A DNA stretch of 64,000 nt, from the NCBI GenBank assembly GCA_022376515.1, contig WTXI01000147.1, positions 1 through 64,000 on the forward strand. The letters run 5' to 3'. The position numbers and the translations under genes are program-made. Each line of letters begins with the position of its first letter. Positions within the stretch are counted from its first letter, which is position 1. This DNA is from Lactifluus volemus (lineage: Eukaryota; Basidiomycota; Agaricomycetes; Russulales; Russulaceae). The notes beneath the pieces were generated by a model. The model saw only the letters and a list, made by a program, of their open reading frames with translations. It ran no database searches and was not told where the DNA came from. Positions 55,414 to 64,000 of this stretch are shown here, in pieces.

Positions 55414-57183
55414 ATGATCTCCCAGCATGCATCTCCTGATGAATCACCAATATGGCCCCTTTTTCAAACTGTTCTGGGTGTAGGTATTCATTCATTCGAC
55501 TCATTCATTCTCATTTGCTTATCTCCTCAGTCCATCGTCGAAGTCATTCTAGTGTCCATTTCCGGCTACGTCCTTGCCCGACGAGGGATCATTGATAAAC
55601 CGACTCAGAGGGTTGTCACATTTCAATCTTATCTCTTCGTTTCTTAATCTTAACACAGCAACTCAACGTTATAAATGTCAACTTTTTTACACCCTGTCTC
55701 CTCTTCTCCAAAGTTGCTTTCTCCCTCTCCCCAGGTTCGTCATCTTTTTGCCTTGGATTGTCTAACACTAACTCACCCCCTTTTAGCTAAAATAGCTGAA
55801 CTATGGGTCATTCCTATCTTTTTCTTGTTCGTCACTGGTGTCTCATTAGTAGTTGCCTGGCTGCTTGGTAGCCTCTTCCGATTGAGGCCTTCACAAAGGT
55901 ATACCTTATTCTTATTTCGCAGACGGGCATCTCATCCCATTCTCCTCTAGAAATTTTGCTATGGCTGCTGCCGCATTCATGAACTCGAATTCTCTTCCCG
56001 TCGCCCTTCTTCAATCTCTCGCCATTTCGGTCCCAGGACTCAAGTGGGGTGAAGACGACACCAAAGACGCTATCACCGGGCGCGCTCTCACCTACCTACT
56101 TCTTTGTGGCACTATAGGGCAGCTTGTAAGCACCCCTCATTCTCCTGCTTGCTTCTGATTTAACTTTATCAATCATAGCTTCGTTGGAGTTATGGCGTTC
56201 ACTTACTCACAAAGCCTGATGATACATCGGAGTGGGCAGAAAATCCATCCAGACCCCACGAAGAATCTAACTTGACGAGGGAGGGCTCCGAAGTTATCGA
56301 CCAGCCAGAGCTCTCATTTGGGATCTACCGCGAAAGCTCTCTTTCGTCGTCGCATCAATTGTTACCCTCTACCTCTGTGTTTGAGTCTGACACGGACTCG
56401 GATGACGAAGAACATTATGTACCACTTTGGTCTCGTCCCCCTCCTACGTTCTTGCAGCGCGTAGGCCTCAAAGCGCGCGACCTCTGGAAGAAAGTGAGCG
56501 GTTTCTTGACACCACCGCTCTGGGCATCGATTGTCTCGATTCTAGTCGCTCTCAACCCACCCTTGCAACATGTACTTGAAGTCCACATGCGGCCCGTTCA
56601 AGGGGCCATCACGCGGGCAGGAAACTGCTCGATTCCCCTCACACTCATAGTCCTTGGCGCATATTTCCACCGTTCCGAAGAGCGACCCCAACTTCCCTGT
56701 CTGCGCGGCCGAGAGGAGGACTCACTTGCATTACAGAGCGTGATCCCAGGCGAAGGGAGGACTATCTTCTTGGCCATTTTCGCACGAATGGTTGTCGTAC
56801 CGGCCTTGTTCCTCCCGTTCATGGTCATTGGTGCGATTCACAAGTACCCTCCCGTGTTTCAGGAGTATGTCCCTGTGCCCAAAATCGCTTCCCTAACTTA
56901 TCAAGCTTTCGCAGTCCTGTTTTTATTCTCAGCAACGTACTTCTGCTTGCATCACCCCCCGCGTTGGCTCTGGCTCAGGTACGTACTCCTTCCGATTTTC
57001 GGCAGTCCCCAGGCCGCTAAACGTATTTTTCATTGCACCCTACAGGTCACACAATCGGTCGCCAGCTCCAGCGTCAACTTCGAGCGGCTTATAAGTCGTA
57101 CGATATTCTGGTCTTATTGTCTTGTTTCTCCCCCGGCCATGGTGGGATATGGTTTGATCGCTATGTTAATTACTAGACTCTGA
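55414..57183 (+). CDS. Auxin-efflux-carrier-type membrane transporter
   Basis: Eight exons (55414-55479, 55531-55611, 55659-55734, 55787-55898, 55951-56125, 56179-56864, 56915-56978, 57046-57183) give an intact 465-residue frame. Typical PIN-like/ECM3 family blocks: SIVEVILVSISGYVLARRG, QLNVINVNFFTPCLLFSKVA, AKIAELWVIPIFFLFVTGVS, AMAAAAFMNSNSLPVALLQS, TYLLLCGTIGQLLRWSYGVH, a long hydrophilic loop with DTDSDDEE, PPLWASIVSILVALNPPLQH, NCSIPLTLIVLGAYF and the family end SPPALALAQ/VTQSVASSSVNFERLIS then FWSYCLVSPPAMVGYGL. About ten membrane spans arranged in two halves around the loop. In fungi such carriers sit in plasma or ER membrane; the substrate is unknown. Splicing at 56865 and 56979 is required to restore the SPPA motif. 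Confidence 0.88.
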
Positions 57184-58800
57184 ATCTTGCCTGTCACCCG
57201 TTGTATCCATTTTTGTATCTTGAAGCACTCATGTAGATTCATATTATTGATTACCCCTTTCAGGTCTCAGTATGATGCTATACATTTTCTGCATGATCTA
57301 CTGTGTCCACCGTGACAGACTCCATACCGGTCGCTCTGGCAGATCCGTTTTTCGCTAACTGTAGGGCGCGGTTTACTTGGGCTTCGGCTATCTGGCGGCT
57401 CATTGGGGTTCTCTCAGGCTCAGGCAAGTGCTTCTGAAATCTTGCCTAAGATTTGGTCGACCTTGTTGGTCCACTCCGTTTCCTCAGATTGGCTTAGGCC
57501 CTCCCTCAGACATCCTATTGGAGTCGCGTTCGTACTATGGGGGGAGGGGGGGTTGAGTTCGGGGCTTTCAGTTTGTAGACCGTGTCTCTTGGTCCTTTTT
57601 CCGCGTTCATTTTCGACCAGATGCCTCCCAACTGTCCCCCGTGGGCGTCTAGATTGGCTCGTAGCTGGGTGCTTTTTGTTCCGTGCCTGGATTTTCTCAA
57701 GATGCGCTATTTTAAGATCTCCCTCAATCCTTTTGGCCCGAATTTTGATGTATCTACAACGTTGGAGGTGGCAACAGCCGGGCCGGCTTGAGCCGCCCGA
57801 GTCTGGATAATAAAATGGAGTAGCATTTTTTCATACCCTTGTTCTCGTACCAAGTATTTGATTGATTGCCCAGTTAGTACTTATATTACATTGGGTGCAC
57901 TCTCTAAGACTAAGTACTAAATTCTCAGCCATCCATAACTTTGACACGCTATCATGCGAGCTCGGCACGCACCACAATGCCGTCGCAGCAAAGCACATTG
58001 TGCTGCAGACATATATGGTGTCGCGGAGCACGAACGGGAAGTCCCTCAACTCGATAGTCCATAGGGATACAAAAATTGTCGCCGAGGACCGTGCCCGTGA
58101 TGCCAAACGCCCAGGTGGAGGTCATGACGAAGGTCTGACCGAGGATGAAGAGCACCGTCGTCTGCAGTACAAAACCTTTCGATATGGCCACGCAGAGGAT
58201 GAAAACGCCTGGAGCAGGTGCCACAGGGGCAGTAAAAGTCATCTGGTCATCACAATAATCACCTCCAGCATCATTCCCCTCCCAACAAATTGAACATCAC
58301 CCACAGTTACTAATTATGCACCCAGGATTATCAATACCGCCCACTTCCGCCTACAGGTGGTAATAATGCCTCGGTGAGGTGACAACTGCGTTGTATTCTC
58401 ATGGTCCCGACGATATCGTCTCTTTTATCGCACGTCTCTCTCAACCGCCTTTGGTTCATCTTCCTCTGTCTTCCGCTTCTACTCAGGCAATGGAACGGGC
58501 AGAGAGTTATCCCACAAATTCAGGTCTATCGTATCGTGCGGGAGCAGATACTCAACCCAAGATGTCCAAGCCCCTCACGCTGGACGGGTTTCTTTCGAGG
58601 TGTGTATCGTCCCTTTCGTCTCTTTAAATTGGGGACGGAATCGCCCACTAATGATGACGATGATGCTCGTGGTATGTGGAGATGACCCCCACGCGACGCA
58701 CCGCCGAACTCAGGCTGCACATGCTAGAACTCTCAATCATGATTGTTGGGGACAGTGGAGGGGATATGGTCACGCATAAATAGGGCCATTGAAAACGTAG
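57184..58800. other. Gene-poor repeat stretch
   Basis: 57743-57825 (GATGTATCTACAACG...GGGCCGGCTTGAGCCGCCCGA) is a diverged copy of 60965-61080. 57955-58240 (minus) encodes LQTTVLFILGQTFVMTSTWAF-like membrane sequence and is partly repeated at 63330-63450, both in broken frames. 58380-58790 is the duplicated-unit flank in inverted orientation (compare 51350-51780 and 30600-30650). Confidence 0.55.
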
Positions 58801-60460
58801 TTAGAACCTAGATACAACAACGCCTTCCCTCAGCACCGTCGAAATATGTAACACAATTCGCGTAGAAAGGACGCTATGTAACACCACCTGCAACCTAATA
58901 CAACCAACGAATCCATGAGTGCAGTTACGTGGTGTTCTCATCACTGATTAACTTACTCTCCTCCCGCTGACCGTAATTTGTGTAATTGTGGATCCTTCGA
59001 ACACACGTCCATCAGTAAGACTTCTGTGACAGTCAAGGCTGGACTTACAGAGGCTTGCAGATGTAGTCCGATGTTGAAAAACCCAATAACTACATGGAAT
59101 AGGTTTCTATTAGGCCATGAGAACTTGGATAGGCAGTAATACTCACGGATCATGAACACAAAGTATATGACCCCTGACCAAGACCGTCAGCCGACTAAAG
59201 CAGAATCTAGAACCAAACTGCCAAAACATGATACCATCAATCCAAAGCATGTCCAGCAACTTTGATCTCATTTGTCTCGATGTTGAATTACGGAACGGTA
59301 TGGTTTTGTACACTGTCAAGACCAACATACCTGTTGTGTGTCAGTAGGCACAATAGAGACACCAGGGGATCAGATGAACCGGCTTCAAACAGCATTATGA
59401 AAAGATATGTTAAAACCCATATACGCCCGACGACACCTGACGAGGTTTTACATGGCCCCATGCCCTCGATCTCAATACCAGATGGTGCTACCAGAGAGTA
59501 CCAACAAGCGCACCGGTTCGAATCGTCAAGTTGCTGCTGGAAGAGTGAAACCGGACTACTTACGGACAGACGTAGAAAGATCGACCGTTACTATCACGAG
59601 TCCTGGGATTGCGCAGGCCTGCGGCCATATAAGTTACTTGATAATAAGAGGTGTTAAGGACCGCCACCGTACCAGGAAGAAAGCAACAAGGGATATCAGC
59701 ATCCGCCGACTCCTTCCCCATATAGCCCAGGTCCTCATCATGACAATGACTGGTTGGCTAAGCGGTCGGGTATCAACGGCATGGTGTGAGAGGTACTCAC
59801 GCTCTGCGGCCATCATAACGACGCCACGTAGACCGTCCTTAACCTGGTTCGGCACGGTCCCGGGCTAGCCCCGATCATCATCAGTCTGGTTTCGGATGCC
59901 TTCTAGTCAACTTAGCCGTACCGGAAGCAAACTTAAAATGGCACTTGCAAGCGCTGGATATCGCGCAAATACGAATAGGACGTGGGTCCATGTGATTCTG
60001 CCTCGGCGCCAGACGAATTTCAACTGCCTCAGAGGTGAGTCGGCAAGAAAGTTCCACTGGTGAGCAGAGATGCGCACTTCATCATCGATGGTCAACAGCC
60101 AGTCAAAGAACTACCAACACAGGACCGGCTTCAAGTTAGCTCCCTCGAGAATCGCGCAAAACGTGCCACTTACAACCAGTGTCCCGCTTGCCACTGATCA
60201 TCACAGATGTTGTTCAGTTGAAGCGCGCACACATACGTCGTCAGCATCATATATCCCACAAGAACACAAGGGTTTTGTACCTGCAACATGCTAAAGGCAG
60301 AAAACCGTGGATATGGGGAAAAGAATGGCATCAGTACTCGATTTTCACATAATTGCAATCTGTAGGTCACAGTACGCACCGAACCAAGCTGCCCATCGGA
60401 AAGGCATCGAGTCACGCGGTCTACGGCAGCCGCGAGGCCACTGTCACTCGAGCTCGACAT
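58801..60460 (-). CDS. DUF6533-type multi-pass membrane protein, inverted copy 4
   Basis: Minus strand. Start MSSSSDSGLAAAVDRVTRCL at 60460 and end LQVVLHSVLSTRIVLHISTV...VVVSRF with TAA at 58803-58801. It retains LKFVWRRGRITWTHVLFVF, VIVMMRTWAIWGRSRRMLI, MLVLTVYKTIPFRNSTSRQM, LLDMLWIDGIMFWQFG, FFNIGLHLQASVSPALTVTE and LLMDVCSKDPQLHKLRS. It is the most diverged of the four full copies, for example lacking the proline-rich IPASIPIKG spacing found in copies 1-3. It lies in opposite orientation to them, 17 kb away, with the same 5' flank repeat at 60461-60780. Confidence 0.52.
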
Positions 60461-61673
60461 CGGATTGCAGGTTACAGTGCACCGCGCCAAAATGCACCAG
60501 GCAGGCGTGGGTGTTTGTAAGGGGAAGTTCCAGTACAGACGTAGCTTTAATAGCAAGAGCGTAACTAGTATACCAAACAGGCCAGGGGTGGTAGTGGTAG
60601 TGATGGAGGCCGGGATAACGATGGTAGCGGTAGTGGAAAGTCATGAGAATGATACCGCATAATGTGAGAGGAGGCAATTGGATATATGGGAAGTCCACTC
60701 CCATTAAGACTGAGTAACAAGTACAACCCACTTGCAGTGCTAATGAGATCTAAATGTCTTGAGGGTTGCACAGTTACAGATGCACCGGAAGTGGCAAACG
60801 TACGACCTCAGGCTGCGATCATTCAGTTGCCTGCGATTACCCGATTCGTATCATTGTCGCGTGAAGTCTACCAAGTCTAGTGCTTCCGCAAAGTGCAGTG
60901 AAGCAACTGCAGCCGATTTTGATGTGTGGATACACAGTGATCAAGGTTGATACTTTCGACAGCTTTCGACAAATTTTGATGTATCTACAGTGGCAACCGC
61001 AGCCCTGTGCGTGACGTCATGTAACGGCCGGGCCGGCTGCCAGTGGGCCGCCCGAGGTCTGGACAATATGGAGTAAATACCTTGACGACGGAGTAATACC
61101 GACGTTGTCGTCGGCCACCTTGCTCGCGGACTGTGCAGGTTGCAAGTAGTGTAATGTAGTGAAGAGACAACTTTATTATTTGTACATCAACATGCACAGT
61201 GGAATTTTTTTTGACATGGATTTGGTACAATACCCGTATTTTCCACGCCTGTCCGTTTCAGATCTGGATGGGGTAATTCAACAGATCCCCTACCGCAACC
61301 GAGAAAATTATATTTAAACCGAAGATCCGCAAGAGCTGAAGGAGATGAGTAACTTCTTACGTCCGACTGGTAGAGCTGTGCTGAAGCCGTTGTCAGGGTC
61401 ACCTATGCCTTCTCTAAACCTCAGGCTTCAGGCCTCAGGGTTGATATATTGATAAAGTACCTCGGTAAGGGGCGGGGTCCGCCGGGGACTTCGAAAGCCG
61501 GTATAAGCGGTATTTCAAAGAGGGAGACCACCAGGCACGTACGGTAACTGACACTCATGCAAAACAGAAGAGGGCTGAGTGAGGCCTCGCCCGGACCAAG
61601 GTTAGGCGAGGAGTAGCACTGCTGTTGATGGGCTTGAAGCGTTTCGGCATTCGCGGTGGCCCAAAACGACGCG
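60461..61673. repeat. 5' flank of copy 4 and unassigned sequence
   Basis: 60461-60780 is the inverted 5' flank found before copies 1-3 (GTAGATGGG-type and AGTGCTAATGAGATCTAAATG). 60965-61080 is related to 57743-57825. 61080-61673 shows no supported gene. Confidence 0.6.
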
Positions 61674-62236
61674 TCAAGAATCGGCTCGTTTTCTATCGCA
61701 GTACGTTAGTGGTATGACGTATAAGTAGCCCCACGGCAAGCAAGCATTGTGTTTCACTGCTGATCGTCGTGATCGCTGCATCGTTGGATCATATGAGGCC
61801 TTGTGGACAACACGCCAGAGCCAGATGTAACTACCTGGCATCGTCTCAGTCTCTCTAGGCAGTAGAATCTGATCTGTCTTCTCCTTGTGCAGCACATCCA
61901 TCTGCCCCGACAAGATCATACTTTGATATCTCCCCGGACTAGACGAGAAGAGAGTCGATTCTGACACTTCGTGGGGACACATTTAAGCAAGCCCATCTTA
62001 GATGTATCGCACATATTGCTGACGTCATAGGGGAACCTTGAAGAAGGCATAGGGGCTATGGCAGGGGCCCGCGTTGCCTCGCCGACGCCGGTCTCGTCAG
62101 AGAAAACACCAACACTTCCGGGAGGATCCTGGAGGAAGGCTCCATCAGTTTGGCGCCTGCGTACAATTGCAGTTTGATGTCCTGGGAGAAACTGCTTGCC
62201 CAGGTACACATGCGGTAGAAAAGTCCCCAGTGACAT
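61674..62236 (-). CDS. Hypothetical protein (weak)
   Basis: Two overlapping minus-strand frames, starting MSLGTFLPHVYLGKQFLPGH at 62236 and MCPHEVSESTLFSSSPGRYQ at 61982, could be exons of one small gene (the first ends DVSNMCDTSKMGLLKCVPTK). No domain is recognised, no splice site clearly links them, and the surroundings are repeats. It may equally be non-coding. Confidence 0.2.
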
Positions 62237-62864
62237 GACTATAAATAGGATGGATCAGGTGGGTCTACGCAAGACTCGGTACCATGTTGCAGTAACGATG
62301 ACAATCCGCAGCGCCCCAAGCTGTACGAGTGTAACGGCACAAGTGTCCGACGACGATGGAACCTGACGATAGGTTCAAGAGAACGCTCGAATCAGCTTAT
62401 TATCGAGCGAGAACGTGTGATTGTGGTGGTACTATAGTAAGAACAGGGATTGCACTGAGAAATACCGAAGTTATAGAGAAACAGACGGTTGCGCACTAAT
62501 CATTGTCGGAGAAAGAGTGTTTGGACATGTCAGAAACATCGAACGGCCGAGATCACGCGAATCTAAAGCATTGAAAAAAGAGGAGATTTTGTCGGAACGC
62601 GTACCATCATGAATGTGAGCCACTGCCAGATACTAAGTAAAAAAGGTGTCAGTCCGAGAAGCACAGGTGGAGTTGTAAAAGGGGCGCGCGGTCGTTACAC
62701 CAATTGTGACACAATGTCACCCTCGGCACAGCGACGCCTTCAGTTCGGGCTCCTCTCTGGCGAAACTTGCCCGAGCCGAGGAGGAGCCCGAGAGCGTCCT
62801 CGCGCCGACAGCAATTACCGCGGCAACGAGACGACGATCTGGGCCTGCTGCGCAATAAGAGGAA
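62237..62864. other. Gene-poor stretch
   Basis: Only short frames. A GC-rich part (62700-62860) is open in several frames without motif. Nothing supported. Confidence 0.4.
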
Positions 62865-63185
62865 CGTACTAAAGAGGTACGTATTCTGGCATTTTCACAA
62901 AGTGGCACCCACCATCCAGACAATAGGAAACTGAGCGGCGCGGCGTCAATGATGTCATTGGGTGACTACAAAATCTAGTATTGTGAAAAGTCTACAGTAG
63001 GGACAACCCTACGCGAGAAGCAACTGAAAATTCTATAGTCAAGGGGATAGATGGGATATGGAAATAGGCACTCAAGAGATGGGAGGGGAGGGATTTCGCG
63101 TGAAGCTATTGTGAGTTTTGGCGATCTACTTGAAAGTCAGAAGCAAGCTTAAAGTTCCTTGTGTGCTTTCTTGGCGGGTATGTGA
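62865..63185 (+). pseudogene. Duplicated fragment of the COQ8 3' end
   Basis: AGGTACGTATTCTGGCAT, ACCCACCA.CC.GACAATAG and AAACTGAGCGGCGC repeat the last COQ8 intron and the start of its last exon (54373-54450). GACTACAAAATCTA and TTGTGAAAAGTCTAC match 54512-54550, and CTTGAAAGTCAGAAGCAAG matches the 3' flank near 54780. The coding part is deleted between GGCGC and GTCATTGG, so it cannot function. Confidence 0.78.
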
Positions 63186-63789
63186 CGTTCGGATTAAATC
63201 ATGTCGGTGAACGGCCTTGGCGGCATCAGTCAAACGCATGTAATTAAGATGGGAAGACGCGAAGCACCCCTCAAATTTAAGAGCGATAGAATACGAGACG
63301 TGAATATACATGCCAAAGCGCAAGCGCTACCAGTAAGATCCACGCGAGCGAGGCACGCACCATAACTCCATCGCGGAGCACCTTGAACGGGAAGCCCTCA
63401 GCTCGATGACGAAGGTCTGGCCGAGACGACGAGCGTGGGAACGAGTGGGGAGGAAGAACCCCCCGGGCCGGAAGATAACTAGGGGTATACCACATGTCCG
63501 TTTTGAGAGCGAGCTGTGAAGCACATATCGAGCTCGTGCTCAAGCTTATTCCCACAAGAAATATCAATTTAAGAAATTCCCAGCGATGTAATAATATCAA
63601 AATATAAATAATTCCCTAAGAACTATTGTCCGCAGAAAGCACATGCCAGGATTCCCATTTCCCAACATGTCATATATATCCCGTGAAGCCCGACAGACAC
63701 CCCAATATACGTGACGAAGCACGCCGTCGTCAATCGTGATCGTTGGGAAGGGATATGGTCGTGCATAAATAGGGCCATTGAAAACGTAG
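63186..63789. repeat. Repeat-derived spacer
   Basis: 63330-63450 is related to 57955-58160 (GGCACGCACCA, GCGGAGCACCTTGAACGGGAAG, GACGAAGGTCTGG). 63640-63789 is the inverted 3' flank of the DUF6533-type unit (GGGATATGGTCGTGCATAAATAG, compare 58755-58800). Confidence 0.65.
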
Positions 63790-64000
63790 TTAATACATAG
63801 AAACAATAACATCTTCCCTCAGCACCGTCGAAATATGTAACACAATCCGCGTAGAAAGGACACTGTGTAACACCGCCTGCAACCTAATACAAAGAATTCC
63901 TGAGTACAGTTATGTGGGGCTCTCATCACTGATCAACTCACTCACTCCCCCCTGACCGTATTTGTGGATCCTTCGAACACACGTTCATTAGTAACGTTGT
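63790..64000 (-). CDS. DUF6533-type membrane protein, copy 5, C-terminus only (cut by window)
   Basis: The reverse strand encodes LQAVLHSVLSTRIVLHISTV ending with TAA at 63792-63790, preceded by the conserved flank of the last intron and TGTGTTCGAAGGATCCACAAA. It is almost identical to the end of copy 4. The rest of the gene lies beyond the window. The same strand as copy 4 suggests a tandem inverted set. Confidence 0.6.

Noticed and set aside
57403..57810. 135-codon plus-strand frame after the transporter
   Set aside because: Cys/Leu/Arg-rich translation typical of shadow frames; its end overlaps a non-coding repeat.
59500..59530. GGTTCGAATCG resembling a tRNA T-loop
   Set aside because: It lies in the coding sequence of DUF6533-type copy 4 and is conserved there as protein (QLDDSNR region), with no acceptor stem.

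Overview
The window is nuclear DNA of a filamentous basidiomycete (Agaricomycetes). The genes are dense with 45-70 nt spliceosomal introns. The families present include a Plavaka transposase, an O-fucosyltransferase-like HIRRGDY protein, an OTU protease ending in YHDWEHFSS, a STAND/NLR protein with TPRs, DUF6533-type membrane proteins and F-box paralogues. The style of the F-box, C2H2 and trypsin-like families recalls Rhizoctonia/Ceratobasidiaceae. That placement is inference from memory. No rRNA, tRNA, CRISPR or bacterial-type signal was seen.

Layout. 1-20 kb is a gene-rich core: an IML2/TTC39-like TPR protein (5' end cut by the window, several apparent frameshifts), a mitochondrial-type multi-RRM protein, an F-box-like protein (minus strand), an OTU deubiquitinase, an NLR-like protein with ten 40-residue TPRs, an unrecognised low-complexity protein with a KEN motif, a small C2H2 protein and a type II membrane O-fucosyltransferase-like enzyme. 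20-41 kb is a repeat-rich accessory block. It holds a four-copy MITE family, a head-to-head pair of tiny secreted proteins in a large inverted repeat, dispersed remnants of a trypsin-like family, three direct copies of a DUF6533-type membrane gene, an F-box gene stopped by one in-frame TAG, and a 1.2 kb poly(A)-ended insertion whose empty site is preserved in a paralogue.

41.6-51.3 kb is one complete Plavaka-type DNA transposon, with GCATCAGTAAAA termini, subterminal CTTAAG-rich repeats and two divergent multi-exon genes. The transposase (10 exons) and a companion protein (7 exons) both assemble without a frame break. The transposase carries a 2.7 kb intron that holds a decayed proline-rich coding region in the same orientation. 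The element sits inside a copy of the DUF6533-flanking repeat.

52-57 kb returns to core genes: an intact COQ8/ABC1 atypical kinase (10 exons) and an intact auxin-efflux-carrier-type transporter (8 exons). 57-64 kb is again repetitive. It has an inverted DUF6533-type copy, a duplicated fragment of the COQ8 3' end, and a fifth DUF6533-type copy running off the window.

The core genes do not form a pathway. The clearest joint unit is the transposon: transposase, companion protein, shared 202-bp divergent promoter and terminal repeats. Exon models were made by eye from GT/GC-AG sites, frame and remembered family motifs.
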